DNA of 64,000 nucleotides from CAYMYN01 sp964394665 (GTDB taxonomy: Bacteria; Planctomycetota; UBA1135; GCA-002686595): assembly GCA_964394665.1 (NCBI GenBank), contig CAYMYN010000002.1, positions 1-64,000 on the forward strand, written 5' to 3'. Below, in pieces: positions 27,315 through 42,053 of the stretch; positions within the stretch are counted from its first letter, which is position 1, and the number at the start of each line of letters is the position of its first letter. The position numbers and the translations under genes are program-made. The notes beneath the pieces were generated by a model that was given only the letters and a program-made list of their open reading frames with translations, did no database searches and was not told where the DNA came from.

Positions 27315-28835
27315 TCAAGGAAGGAAGGTCACGGACAGGCCGTTGGAGAGGTTGAAGCCGGCACCGCCCGCCGCCGGGTCGCGGTACCAGTACTGGAAGT
27401 TCCAGGTGCTGCCGGCCACGATCGCGGAGCCCGCGGCGGTGAAGTCGACGGCACGGCTCGAGCTGCCGCCGGGGCCAGCGAGCTGGGGCGGATCGAGGCG
27501 CGTCAGGACACCCGTCACGCAGCGCACGCCGTTGCCGAAGGGAACCTGGGTCTGGACGCTGCCGAAGAAGAACAGTCCTTGGTCCCCCGCGATCGCGTTG
27601 GCCACAGTGACCGTGAAGGAGTTTGCGGCGATCGAGAGCGAACCACTGGAGCCGATCTGCGCTCCGGCGCCCGCCGAGTTCGGCGAGGTCACGCAGTAGA
27701 GGATCGCCCCACCGCCGGCGTTCTGGTTGCAGAAGAGCGACAACGAGTTCGAGTCGCGGTTCGAGGCGACGAGGTCCACACCGCCGTTCGGACCCAGGTC
27801 GACCGCGAGCAGCGCCCCGGGACGCACGCCGGTCGCCAGGATCTGCGCCGCCCCGAAAGTGCCGCCCAGGTTCTCGAACACCGCGAGCGAGTTCGAGTCC
27901 TGGTTCGTCACCGCCAGGTCGAGGTCGCCGTCTCCATCGAGATCGGCCGCGACGACCGTGTCGGGGTTCGTCCCGCCGGTGGCGATGTTCAGCGGGCCGG
28001 CGAAGACCCCACCACCCTGGTTGACGAAGAGCGAGAGGAAGTTCAGGCCGTTGCCCGAGGTCGCTGCGATGAGATCGCGGTCTCCGTCGCCATCGACGTC
28101 CGCCAGGGTCACGCCGGTCGGACGGAGTTGCCCGCCGACCGACAGGACCGTGGCCGCGCCGAACAACCCGCCGCCGAGATTGGCGCGCACGTGGATCTCG
28201 CGCGTGTCGTGGCTCGCCACGACCAAGTCCGCCAGCGCGTCCCCCGTGACGTCCCCGAGGGCGACGCCTGCGGGTCGCTGGCCGGCCGAATACGTTCCCG
28301 CGCCGATCAGCACGCCGCCACGGGCGAGAAGGATCGACACGTCGTCGCTGTCGCGATTGGTGACGGCGAGGTCGGGGATGCCGTCCCCGTCGAGGTCCGC
28401 CGTCGCGAGCCGCTCGGGCCTTTGACCGGTCGTCCCGCTCGCGCCCAGGGTGAAGACACCGTTCCCGGCGTTGACGAGCAGGCGCACCTGGTCGAGATCC
28501 TTCAGGCCCACGGCGAGATCGAGATCGCCATCGCCGTCGAAGTCACCGGAGACGATGTCGGACGGGCTGCTGCCGCCCGGCAGGAAAACGGGCACCGGGG
28601 CGCCCAGGCCGCAGGCGCCCGTGCCCAGGAGCAGCTCGATCTTGTCGGGCGTGTCGCTGACGACGGCGAGGTCGACCAGGCCGTCGCCCGAGAAGTCGCC
28701 GGCGGCAAGACCACTGGGGCGCTGACCGACGGGAACGTTGGTCGCCGGGTCGAAGGCGACCTGGGCCGAGGCCAGAGTTGAGCAGACGAGCAGCGCACCG
28801 CCGCGGAGGAGAGAGTCGATTCGAGGGTACTTCAT
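27315..28835 (-). CDS. Secreted FG-GAP propeller with recurrent C-terminal domain
   Basis: This 506-residue protein begins MKYPRIDSLLRGG with a signal peptide ending LASAQ, which fixes the start at 28835. Seven FG-GAP units follow (GDFSGDGLVDLAVV, GDFDGDGDLDLAVG, ADLDGDGIPDLAVT, GDVTGDALADLVVA, ADVDGDGDRDLIAA, ADLDGDGDLDLAVT, VDLGPNGGVDLVAS). The C-terminal domain (27315-27698) begins YCVTSPNSAG and includes GLFFFGSVQTQVPFGNG and STWNFQYWYRDPAAGG. It ends NLSNGLSVTFLP. The product is secreted; its ligand is unknown. Confidence 0.85.
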   Translation of the reverse strand: MKYPRIDSLLRGGALLVCSTLASAQVAFDPATNVPVGQRPSGLAAGDFSGDGLVDLAVVSDTPDKIELLLGTGACGLGAPVPVFLPGGSSPSDIVSGDFDGDGDLDLAVGLKDLDQVRLLVNAGNGVFTLGASGTTGQRPERLATADLDGDGIPDLAVTNRDSDDVSILLARGGVLIGAGTYSAGQRPAGVALGDVTGDALADLVVASHDTREIHVRANLGGGLFGAATVLSVGGQLRPTGVTLADVDGDGDRDLIAATSGNGLNFLSLFVNQGGGVFAGPLNIATGGTNPDTVVAADLDGDGDLDLAVTNQDSNSLAVFENLGGTFGAAQILATGVRPGALLAVDLGPNGGVDLVASNRDSNSLSLFCNQNAGGGAILYCVTSPNSAGAGAQIGSSGSLSIAANSFTVTVANAIAGDQGLFFFGSVQTQVPFGNGVRCVTGVLTRLDPPQLAGPGGSSSRAVDFTAAGSAIVAGSTWNFQYWYRDPAAGGAGFNLSNGLSVTFLP

Positions 28836-29081
28836 GGCACAGAGGTCGGGGGGGAATGGATCGGGTCGCAAGCGCTTCGAGCGCGAAGCGCCTCCCCAAG
28901 TCCAATCCACGTGCCAACGGCACGGGCTGCTTCTTTCTGGCCTGCAATCGGGCCTCCAAGGCCCGCTGGAGCGGTTGTCGAAGCGCCTGGTTGGGTTGGT
29001 GCCGGCGTTCGCTCCGGACCCTGGACTCGGCGCGTCCGGCTGTTGGATCGTGGAGCACGAACGTGGCTCCATGAAACGCGC
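28836..29081. other. Intergenic region upstream of the FG-GAP gene
   Basis: With the hairpin at 29082 this makes a 309-bp gap without a gene. It should carry the promoter of the leftward FG-GAP gene. I see no other structure. Confidence 0.5.
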
Positions 29082-29117
29082 GCTCCGCCCGACGGCGTGA
29101 TCGCCGTCGGGCGGAGC
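29082..29117. terminator. 15-bp hairpin after the secreted protein gene
   Basis: A perfect 15-bp stem (29082-29096 with 29103-29117) and a 6-nt loop lie 27 nt beyond the stop of the leftward gene at 29145. No T tract. Confidence 0.7.
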
Positions 29118-29144
29118 CGCCAACTCGATCGGCCGCGCGGGCGA

Positions 29145-30935
29145 TCAGCGCGCCGGCAGCACGTGGCCGGGGCCGGGGCGCGTCAGCAGGAGGCGCGGCG
29201 GACCGCTGAAGGGCCAGGCCAGGTAGCGCGCCGGCTCGCTCCCCACGCCGACCGAGAGGTGCAAATCCCCATCGGGAGAGATCCCCATCACCGGGGCGAT
29301 GTTGCCCGCCGTCCAGGGGAGGAGCTCGTGCTGGGAGCTCGGGACGTGCACGCGGTGCAGCCGGCGCGCGCCCGCATCCGTTTCGCCGAAGAAGGCCAGC
29401 CAGCCCCCGGGCCCGGCTACCGGGTGCTCGAAGCTCTCATCCAATGCCTGCGTGAAGATCTCGTTCGGCGGCTGGGAGAGGTCCGCCGCCAGCCGCAGGA
29501 TCGCGTGCGGCTTCGAGCCGCTCGCGCGCCTGACTCCGAGCAACAGGTCCACGCCCACAGCCTCGATGAAGGAGAGTTCCTTCACGTCGGGGTCGAGCAC
29601 CTGGAGCCCCGACGCCAGCGGGTCGACGAAGAGCAGTCGGTCGCCGTCACCGTCGTGCAGGAGGAACCCGTCGCGACCTGGCAACCAGGTCAAGGTGCCA
29701 TGGGGGTCGATCGTCGAGGGTGCGAGAAACGGCGCACTCGAACTGCCGGTCGAGGTCAGGTTGTCGAACACCGGTTGACCGGCTGAGTCGAGGGAGACGC
29801 GAAACAGGTCGATCCCTTCGACGCCGCCCGCGCCGGGAAGCCAGCGCTGGCCGACCGAGGCGAGCAGGTCGCGCGACTGGGGCAGGAAACTCAGGGTTCC
29901 GACCTCGTCGAAAGTGTCGGTGTAGAAGGCGTCCGAGGTGAATTGGACTGCCGGCGCGGCCGCGCCCGTCACTTCGCGCAGGAACGCTTCTCGGGTGGCC
30001 TCGGTGGAAAGCGCTTCGCGGCGCCAAGCGGCGCGCGTGCCGTCGTCGCTCACGGCGAGGTAGGGTCCATCGAGATCGTCCGGCAGGAACCCGGCGCGCG
30101 AGAGGGGCCGCGGCACGTCGTCGACGCGCACGGCCGCCCCCGAGAGCGAGATCGTCCAGGGCACGCAAGCGCTCGGCCCATCACCGGCGGTCGTGATCAC
30201 GCGTCGGCCGCTCTTGCTGGTGACGAGTTCGCCCGAGAACCAGGCTGGCTGCGGCTGGAACGGCACGCGCTGCGCCCGCGACCCCGCTTGCCGCCGGAAC
30301 CGAAAGACGCCTTCGCGCGCGCCGATCCAGCCCGAGTCGGTGCCCAACACGAGCCCGGCATCGCCCAACGTCAGCGGCGGCAGGCCCACGGTCCGCAGGT
30401 GCGCCCGACTGCCATCGAGCGCCAGTTCGAAGACCTCTCCGCCTGCATCCGGCGTCGTCCCGACCAGGATCCAGAGCCCGTCACGCGCGATCGCCACGCG
30501 CCGCAGGTACGGGTCCTGATCTTGACCGGGCCCGGCTCCGGGGCGCTCACCGACCACGACGAACTCGCCGTTGCTCCTCACGAGGAAGTAGCCGAAGCGC
30601 GCCGTTCCGTCGCCCACGGGACGCTCGAACCGGTAGAGCACGCCGCCCGCTCCAGGCAGCGCGATGCGACCCGCGCCGGGTACGTCACCCCACCAGCGCG
30701 GCGCATCCGGCTCGAGGGCCATCAGGCGCGTGTGCCCGTGGAACTCGAGCGGCAGCAAGCGCGCGCCGGCAAGCTCGACGGGCGCGTCCACCTGCTGATG
30801 GGTCTGCTCGTCGTAGGCGACCACGGCCCCGAGGCCGCCCGGAGTCCCGTGGAACACCGCGTGGGAGGTCTGGGCCAGGGCGTCGGGGCCGGAGCACAGG
30901 CAGAGGAAGACGAGCGCGAGGGGGGGTCGGATCAT
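29145..30935 (-). CDS. Secreted protein of unknown function, probably propeller-like
   Basis: This 596-residue protein has a signal peptide (MIRPPLALVFLCLCSGPDALAQ) and a GGAGG site 7 nt upstream of the ATG at 30935, which decides the start. The mature part is beta-rich, with repeated 'DG....WLPG.DGFLLHDGDGDRLLFVDP' style strands suggestive of a TolB- or YncE-like propeller. No known motif is seen. It is transcribed towards the FG-GAP gene but separated from it by a hairpin. Confidence 0.7.
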   Translation of the reverse strand: MIRPPLALVFLCLCSGPDALAQTSHAVFHGTPGGLGAVVAYDEQTHQQVDAPVELAGARLLPLEFHGHTRLMALEPDAPRWWGDVPGAGRIALPGAGGVLYRFERPVGDGTARFGYFLVRSNGEFVVVGERPGAGPGQDQDPYLRRVAIARDGLWILVGTTPDAGGEVFELALDGSRAHLRTVGLPPLTLGDAGLVLGTDSGWIGAREGVFRFRRQAGSRAQRVPFQPQPAWFSGELVTSKSGRRVITTAGDGPSACVPWTISLSGAAVRVDDVPRPLSRAGFLPDDLDGPYLAVSDDGTRAAWRREALSTEATREAFLREVTGAAAPAVQFTSDAFYTDTFDEVGTLSFLPQSRDLLASVGQRWLPGAGGVEGIDLFRVSLDSAGQPVFDNLTSTGSSSAPFLAPSTIDPHGTLTWLPGRDGFLLHDGDGDRLLFVDPLASGLQVLDPDVKELSFIEAVGVDLLLGVRRASGSKPHAILRLAADLSQPPNEIFTQALDESFEHPVAGPGGWLAFFGETDAGARRLHRVHVPSSQHELLPWTAGNIAPVMGISPDGDLHLSVGVGSEPARYLAWPFSGPPRLLLTRPGPGHVLPAR

Positions 30936-31207
30936 GGGGGCCTCCTGCCGGGGGCCGAGGGGGAGGCCGCACCAGGTCAACGGGCGTGCCCCGGGACCGG
31001 GCTGGCGCGGACCGGGGGTCGCCGAGACCGCGAGAAGGCCCCCATCCTAGCCCCACCAAGCCGGCCCGCGGGGCCAGCCCAGGTCCTGGAACGGGTCGTG
31101 CCTGGATGGGGTCGCTGCACGCCGCCGGAGCTTCCGCCGGCTCGCCGCGGACCTCCTGCCCGCCCCGCCGTCCAAGATTTGGACTAGAGTCCAACATCCG
31201 GACACCG

Positions 31208-36157
<4,950 letters not shown>

Positions 36158-36294
36158 ATGCCTCCCGCGAACCGGGGTCCGGGCCCCGAGCTCGCCACCC
36201 GCCGGCTCGACGACGGGGGTGACCCCTCGCCGGCAAGGGGTAGAGTGCCCGAGCGCGGCCGCATCCCGGCCGCGCCCCGACTTGGAGGCGATCG

Positions 36295-38217
36295 ATGGGT
36301 GTACGAGCGTGGGCGGGGGTCGTCTTGGTCGTCCTGGGACTCGCGGCAGCCTGGATCTGGGTCCGCGATCGGCCGGCGGCCGTGATCGGAGTCGTCCCTG
36401 CGCCCGCAGCGGTGGAGCGCGACGTCGCGCTCCCGCGGGCGGAACTTCCCGCCCCGCTGCCCGGCGTTGAACGCGAGGGCGACCCTGCGCATGGCCGCCG
36501 CGCGCAGGCAGCTGCGCCCACGACCCCGACCCCTGTACCCGTCCCGCGTGTCGCATTGCGCGTCGTGGGTCGGGCCCTCGACGTCGGTGGCGCGCCGCTG
36601 GCGGGCGTCGAGATCCGCGCGGCGGAGCGGCCCGAAGCGGTGCTCGCGCGCAGCGCGGGCGACGGGGGGTTCGAGTTCGAGACCGAGCTGCGCCACCTGC
36701 GGCTCGAGGGCGCTCGCGCGGGCTACGCGACGGTGCGCAGCGGCATCGTCTCGGAGGATGCGCCGCAGCGGGAGGCGCTGGTCGTGCTCGCACCCGCGGT
36801 CGACCTGGCGGGCCGCGTCGTCGATCCCGCTGGCGAGGGGCTCGCCGAGGCCGTGCTCGACGTGCACGACGATTGGCAAGGGCTGATCGGGTTCCCCCTG
36901 CCCCTCGACGGCACCGAGATGCGCACGAGCGAGGCGCGCAGCGGCGCGGACGGCGCGTTCGAGTTCGTCTCGGCCCCGCGCCTGCCCGGGCGCAAGCTGC
37001 GCGTGCGCCGCGCCGGCTTCGAGGCCGCGTGGCTGGAGATGCCCGAGTTCTCCACGCGCGATCTCGAGATCCGCCTCGAACCGCGGCGCACGACCCCGGA
37101 CCCCGAGCGCGTGGCCTACTTCGGCGTCGTGACCTTCCCCGACGGCACGCCGGCCGCGGGAGCGACGGTGCGCCTGGCGGGAGCTTCGACGAGCTGCGAC
37201 CGCGATGGGCGCTTCGAGCTGGTGCGGGCAGGCTGGACGGCCGACGACGTGCTGCTCGTGGCCTTGCTCGAAGGTTGGCAGCCGGCGATCTGGGGCGAGA
37301 TCGGGCCGCCGCCCGAGGAACGTCCCGCCTCGATCGGCCCGCTGGGCCTGGTGCTCCCGGGCCCGAGCCTCTCGCTCGCGGGTCGGCTGGAGCTGGCGGA
37401 TGGCACGCCGGCGTCGGGCTGGAACGTGCGGCTGCTCGATCCCACCGTGCTCGACGCGAATCAGACCCCGCCGCCCACGGCGGAGACCCTGGGCCAGGAG
37501 TTCTCGGGTTGGGCGCGCACCGACGAACGCGGGCGCTTCGAGCTCACGGGCCTCGCCGAGCGCGACTACCGGTTGCGGCTGTGGGAGCCGGAGACCTACG
37601 TGTGCCTCGAGACCGGGCCGATCCGGGCCGGAACCCGCGATCTGCGCCTGCGGGTGCCGGCGGACGCCGTGCTCGAGCGCCTACGGGGCCGGGTCGTCAC
37701 GCGTGGCGGCGTGCCCGTGAGCGGGGCGCGGATCGGCGTGCAGTTCATCACCTCGAGCACGAAGACAGGCTTCGTCAGCGAGTCGGTGGCGGGGACCGAA
37801 AGCGACGCCGAGGGGCGATTCGAACTCCCGGGTCTCCCGCGCCGGCACGTGAACCTGGTGGTCGGCGGCGATGACCTCGTCTGGACCACCTTCCCTGCGC
37901 CTGCGGAGGGCTTCGACGGCTCGCCGATCGTGGTCGAGGTCGAGCGGCTGGCGCGCGTGCGCCTGGACTTCTCGGCCGCCGACCCCCTGCCCGACGCTTT
38001 CAGCGTGCTCGACGCGGACGGCATGCAGCTCCAGATCGAGTCCCGCAGCGCCGGCGGCCGGACGACCTCGAGCTCGATCCCGCTGCACGAAGGGCGCAGC
38101 GCGGTGCTCGCCGTGAGCGAGTCGGCGACGACCCTCGTGTTGCGCAAGGGGGGCCGTGAGATCGCCCGTCGAGCGCTGCTGCTGTTGCCGGGCGAGATCA
38201 ACGAGCTGGCGCCCTGA
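36295..38217 (+). CDS. Membrane-anchored protein of carboxypeptidase-regulatory-like repeats
   Basis: This 640-residue protein has an N-terminal anchor (VVLVVLGLAAAWIWV), a Pro/Ala-rich linker and then several Ig-like regulatory domains ('GRALDVGGAPLAGVEIRAA', 'GRVVDPAGEGLAEAVLDV', 'GRVVTRGGVPVSGARIGV', each with a 'D..G.FEL' turn). GGAGG at 36284-36288 sits 6 nt before the ATG. It follows the sigma-54 activator at 137 nt and resembles the protein at 11641. Function unknown. Confidence 0.8.
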   Translation: MGVRAWAGVVLVVLGLAAAWIWVRDRPAAVIGVVPAPAAVERDVALPRAELPAPLPGVEREGDPAHGRRAQAAAPTTPTPVPVPRVALRVVGRALDVGGAPLAGVEIRAAERPEAVLARSAGDGGFEFETELRHLRLEGARAGYATVRSGIVSEDAPQREALVVLAPAVDLAGRVVDPAGEGLAEAVLDVHDDWQGLIGFPLPLDGTEMRTSEARSGADGAFEFVSAPRLPGRKLRVRRAGFEAAWLEMPEFSTRDLEIRLEPRRTTPDPERVAYFGVVTFPDGTPAAGATVRLAGASTSCDRDGRFELVRAGWTADDVLLVALLEGWQPAIWGEIGPPPEERPASIGPLGLVLPGPSLSLAGRLELADGTPASGWNVRLLDPTVLDANQTPPPTAETLGQEFSGWARTDERGRFELTGLAERDYRLRLWEPETYVCLETGPIRAGTRDLRLRVPADAVLERLRGRVVTRGGVPVSGARIGVQFITSSTKTGFVSESVAGTESDAEGRFELPGLPRRHVNLVVGGDDLVWTTFPAPAEGFDGSPIVVEVERLARVRLDFSAADPLPDAFSVLDADGMQLQIESRSAGGRTTSSSIPLHEGRSAVLAVSESATTLVLRKGGREIARRALLLLPGEINELAP

Positions 38218-38330
38218 ACGGCGCCGATCGGGGTGGCGCGGACCGCCCCGGGGGGTGCGGGGCACCGGAGCAGAGCGTAGGCTCTTGCGCCCCGCGCGGG
38301 GGCCGAGCGCCTCCCCGCCGCACCTCCCCC

Positions 38331-39239
38331 ATGAGCCGGTACATCCTGAGCCACCTCGAGCAACTCGAGGCGGAGAGCATCCACATCATTCGCGAGGTCG
38401 TCGCGGAGTTCCAGAAACCCGTGATGCTCTTCTCCATCGGCAAGGACTCGATGGCGATGCTGCGCCTCGCCATCAAGGCCTTCGCGCCGGCGAAGCTCCC
38501 GTTCCCGCTGCTGCACGTCAACACGCGCTTCAAGTTCCGCGAGATGATCGAGTTCCGCGACCGACTCGCGAAGGAGTGGGGCTTCGAGCTGCTCGAGTGG
38601 ATCAACCCCGAGGGCGTGAAAGCCGACATCAACCCGTTCACGCACGGGACGCAGCGCCACACGCACGTGATGAAGACCGAGGCGCTCAAGCAGGCCCTCG
38701 CCCATTGGGGCTTCGACGCGGCCTTCGGCGGCGCGCGCCGCGACGAGGAGAAGAGTCGCGCCAAGGAGCGCGTCTTCAGCTTCCGCGACCGCTTCCAGCA
38801 GTGGGACCCGAAGAACCAGCGCCCCGAGCTGTGGAACCTCTACAACGGCCGCGTGCTCAAGGGCGAGTCGATCCGCGTGTTCCCGCTCTCCAACTGGACC
38901 GAGCTCGACGTGTGGTTGTACACGATGCAGGAGAAGCTGCCGATCGTGCCCCTGTACCTCGCAAAGGAGCGGCCGGTGGTGCGCCGCAACGGAACCTGGA
39001 TCATGGTCGACGACGAGCGGCTGCCGCTGGAGCCCGGGGAGACGCCCCAGATGAAGAAGGTGCGTTTCCGGACCCTGGGCTGCTATCCGCTCACGGGCGC
39101 GGTCGAGTCGAACGCGAGCAACATCACGGAGCTGATCGAGGAGATGCTCCTGACCACCACCTCCGAGCGTCAGGGCCGCGTGATCGACTACGACGAGGCC
39201 GGTTCGATGGAGGAGAAGAAGCGCGAGGGGTACTTCTGA
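38331..39239 (+). CDS. cysD: Sulfate adenylyltransferase small subunit CysD
   Basis: This 302-residue PP-loop enzyme forms adenosine phosphosulfate from ATP and sulfate with CysN. Signatures are the PP-loop MLFSIGKDSMAMLRLA, PLLHVNTRFKFREMIEFRD, FDAAFGGARRDEEKSRAKER and the C-terminal RFRTLGCYPLTGAVES. Length is normal. The stop overlaps the cysNC start by one base (TGATG), so the subunits are coupled. Confidence 0.96.
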   Translation: MSRYILSHLEQLEAESIHIIREVVAEFQKPVMLFSIGKDSMAMLRLAIKAFAPAKLPFPLLHVNTRFKFREMIEFRDRLAKEWGFELLEWINPEGVKADINPFTHGTQRHTHVMKTEALKQALAHWGFDAAFGGARRDEEKSRAKERVFSFRDRFQQWDPKNQRPELWNLYNGRVLKGESIRVFPLSNWTELDVWLYTMQEKLPIVPLYLAKERPVVRRNGTWIMVDDERLPLEPGETPQMKKVRFRTLGCYPLTGAVESNASNITELIEEMLLTTTSERQGRVIDYDEAGSMEEKKREGYF

Positions 39240-41194
39240 TGCTGCACCGGGACGAACTGGCGCGCGGCGGCATCGAGGGCTGGCTGGCCGAGTACGGCTC
39301 GAAGGAGCTGCTACGCATCCTGACCTGCGGGTCGGTGGACGACGGCAAGTCGACGCTCATCGGGCGTCTCTTGCACGACGGCGCGGGGGTCTTCGAGGAC
39401 CAGCTCACGGCGCTCAAGAAAGACACCACGCGCTACGGCACGACGGGCGAGGAGATCGACTTCGCGCTGCTGATGGACGGCCTGCAGGCCGAGCGCGAGC
39501 AGGGCATCACGATCGACGTCGCCTATCGGTACTTCTCGACCCCCAAGCGCAAGTTCATCATCGCCGATACGCCCGGCCACGAGCAGTACACGCGCAACAT
39601 GGCCACCGGCGCGTCGACCTCGGACCTGGCGATCATCTTGATCGACGCGCGCAAGGGCGTGTTGCCGCAGACGCGCCGCCACGCGTTCATCTGCTCGCTC
39701 TTGGGCATTCGCCACGTGGTCATCGCCATCAACAAGATGGACCTCGTGGACTACTCCGAGGAGGTCTTCGAACGCATCCGCGAGGACTGCGCCGACGTGC
39801 TGGCCAAGCTCCAACTGCGGGACGTGCACTTCATCCCGCTGTGCGCGCGGCGCGGCGAGAACGTCGTCGCGCCGGCCGAGAACATGCCCTGGTACAAGGG
39901 CGGGCCGCTGCTCGCCTACCTCGAGACGCTGCACATCGCCAGCGACCGCAACCTGATCGACCTGCGCTTGCCGGTGCAGCTCGTCCTGCGCCCGAACCTC
40001 GACTTCCGCGGCTTCGCGGGCACGCTCTCCTCGGGCCTCCTGCGCGTCGGCGAGGAGGTCGTGGCCCTGCCCTCGGGCCGCAAGAGTCGCGTGAAGGAGA
40101 TCCTGCGCGGCGGCGAGTCGCTCGAGGAGGCCTTCGCCCCGATGGCGGTCGTGATCACGCTCGAGGACGAGATCGACGTCAGCCGCGGGGACGTGCTCGC
40201 GCGCCCCAACAACGTGCCGCAGCTCACCAACACGATCGAGTCGATGGTCGTGTGGATGCACGAGAGCGAGCTCACCTCGGGGCGCAACTACCTGCTCAAG
40301 ACGGCCTGCACGACCACGCCGGTCACGGTCACCGACGTGCGGTACCGGATGAACATCGAGACGCTGCGCTCGGAGCCGGCCGCCGCCCTGGGCCTGAACG
40401 AGATCGGCCGCGTGCGCTTCGAGTCGGCGCGCTTGCTGGCGGTGGAAGCCTACGGCAAGAATCGCCACATGGGCGCATTCATCCTGGTCGATCGCATGAC
40501 GAACGCCACGCTGGCGGCGGGCATGATCCTCGAGCGGACGCCGGCCGAAGAAGCCATCGACCGCCACCGCGCGGCCCACGATGCGGGCCAGAACCTGCGC
40601 CAGCAGAACTCCCTGGTGCCGACCTCGACGCGCATCGCGCGCATGGCCCAGAAGCCCTTCACGCTGTGGATCTCGGGCCTGCCGCGCTCGGGCAAGAGCT
40701 CGCTCGCCTTCGAACTCGAACGGCGCCTGTTCGAGTCGGGGCACCACGCGCTGGTGCTCGACGGCGAACAACTGCGGCTGGGCCTGTGTTCGGACCTGGG
40801 TTTCTCCGATCCCGATCGCGACGAGAATCTGCGGCGCGCGGCCGAACTCGCCAAGCTCTTCAACGAACAGGGCCTGATCGTGATCGCCGCCTTCGTATCG
40901 GCGACGCGCGCCTCGCGCCGACGCGCGCGCGAGATCGTGGGCGCCGAGCACTTCGTCGAGGCCTGGTGCAACGCACCCCTCGACGTGGTCGAGGCGCGCG
41001 ACGACTCCGGCTTGTTCACCAGGGCTCGCGCGGGCGAGATCGCCAACGTCACCGGCATCGACCTGCCCTTCGAGCCCCCCGAGAACGCCGACCTCGAACT
41101 CGACACGGTCGGAGCGTCGCTCACCGACAACGTGGAGCGGGCGCTGCGCCTGCTCGCGGCGCGTGGCTTCCTCTTGCCCCCCGCCCGCCCCTGA
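39239..41194 (+). CDS. cysNC: Bifunctional sulfate adenylyltransferase GTPase / APS kinase CysNC
   Basis: This is a 651-residue fusion. The CysN GTPase half has CGSVDDGKSTLIGRLL (about 30-45), DTPGHEQYTRNMATGAS and NKMDLVDY, followed by EF-Tu-like beta barrels. From about 470 an APS kinase domain begins, with P-loop SGLPRSGKSS, DGEQLRLGLCSDLGFSDPDR and ENLRRAAELAKLFNEQG. The product would be PAPS. No cysH/cysI reductase gene is in the window, so PAPS may feed sulfation here. Confidence 0.95.
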   Translation: MLHRDELARGGIEGWLAEYGSKELLRILTCGSVDDGKSTLIGRLLHDGAGVFEDQLTALKKDTTRYGTTGEEIDFALLMDGLQAEREQGITIDVAYRYFSTPKRKFIIADTPGHEQYTRNMATGASTSDLAIILIDARKGVLPQTRRHAFICSLLGIRHVVIAINKMDLVDYSEEVFERIREDCADVLAKLQLRDVHFIPLCARRGENVVAPAENMPWYKGGPLLAYLETLHIASDRNLIDLRLPVQLVLRPNLDFRGFAGTLSSGLLRVGEEVVALPSGRKSRVKEILRGGESLEEAFAPMAVVITLEDEIDVSRGDVLARPNNVPQLTNTIESMVVWMHESELTSGRNYLLKTACTTTPVTVTDVRYRMNIETLRSEPAAALGLNEIGRVRFESARLLAVEAYGKNRHMGAFILVDRMTNATLAAGMILERTPAEEAIDRHRAAHDAGQNLRQQNSLVPTSTRIARMAQKPFTLWISGLPRSGKSSLAFELERRLFESGHHALVLDGEQLRLGLCSDLGFSDPDRDENLRRAAELAKLFNEQGLIVIAAFVSATRASRRRAREIVGAEHFVEAWCNAPLDVVEARDDSGLFTRARAGEIANVTGIDLPFEPPENADLELDTVGASLTDNVERALRLLAARGFLLPPARP

Positions 41195-41973
41195 TGTCCG
41201 AACGCGCCGTCCACACCTTCGACAACGGGGTCCGGGTCTACACCGACCACCTCAACCCCCCGCAGCTCGAGCGCTACTCGCGCTGCAACGTGCACGAGGA
41301 GGACGAGGAACCCGTCTTCGTCGAGCTCGTGACCGGCCTGCCCACGGACGGCGTCTACGTGGCCCTGGGTTCAGCGATCGGGTACTACGCCATCCTGGCC
41401 CGCAAGCACGCGCCGCGGCTCGCGATCCACGCCTTCGAGCCCCTGCCCCTGCACCAGCGTTACCTGCGCGAGAACCTGGCCCTCAACGGGTTGCCCCAGG
41501 GCGACGTGCCGATCCACTCCGAGGCGGTGGCCGAGCGCGACGGCTCGACCTGGTTGGTCGAGGACTCCTACAGCAGCGCGCTCGAGGGCGAGCTTTCCCT
41601 GGAGCGTCGCGTGAAGGAAGGCATCCGGCGCACCCTGGCCGTCGTGGGCCTGCGCTCCCTCGCTCCCCCGCGCCGGACCCAGGTAGCGACCCTCTCGCTC
41701 GACTCGATCGTCGCGCGCGTCGGCGGACGCATCGACCTCCTGCAGATGGACGTGCAGGGCGTCGAGACCGCCGCCCTGCGCGGCGGGGCGCGCTCCCTCG
41801 CCAGCGGCGCCTGCCGCACCCTGCTCATCAGCACCCACGGCCCCGACATCCACGTCGAGTGCCGCTCCCTGCTCGAGTCCCACGGCTACTCGATCACCTA
41901 CGACGACCCCGATCCGGGCGTCCAACCCGACGGCATGCTCGTCGCCGTCCATCGCCCGAGCACCCGCCCCTGA
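41194..41973 (+). CDS. FkbM-family methyltransferase
   Basis: This 259-residue SAM-dependent methyltransferase-like protein has VALGSAIGYYAILARKHAP as the SAM-binding segment and IHAFEPLPLHQRYLRENLALNG. The FkbM hallmark follows: LSLDSIVARVGGRIDLLQMDVQGVE (45-residue region near 165-190). The start overlaps the cysNC stop by one base, so it is the third gene of the sulfate-activation operon and may act on the same glycan or lipid. Confidence 0.85.
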   Translation: MSERAVHTFDNGVRVYTDHLNPPQLERYSRCNVHEEDEEPVFVELVTGLPTDGVYVALGSAIGYYAILARKHAPRLAIHAFEPLPLHQRYLRENLALNGLPQGDVPIHSEAVAERDGSTWLVEDSYSSALEGELSLERRVKEGIRRTLAVVGLRSLAPPRRTQVATLSLDSIVARVGGRIDLLQMDVQGVETAALRGGARSLASGACRTLLISTHGPDIHVECRSLLESHGYSITYDDPDPGVQPDGMLVAVHRPSTRP

Positions 41974-42053
41974 TCGCTGGGATCGCGGGGGCGCGCAGGC
42001 TCCGATGCCGCTGCGCTGAACGGGTCGGCGGGCGGGTGCGTTCGGTCCTGACC

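Noticed and set aside
24708..28781. 1357-residue plus-strand open frame
   Set aside because: Low-complexity Arg/Pro/Gly composition and it covers two well-supported genes in other frames.
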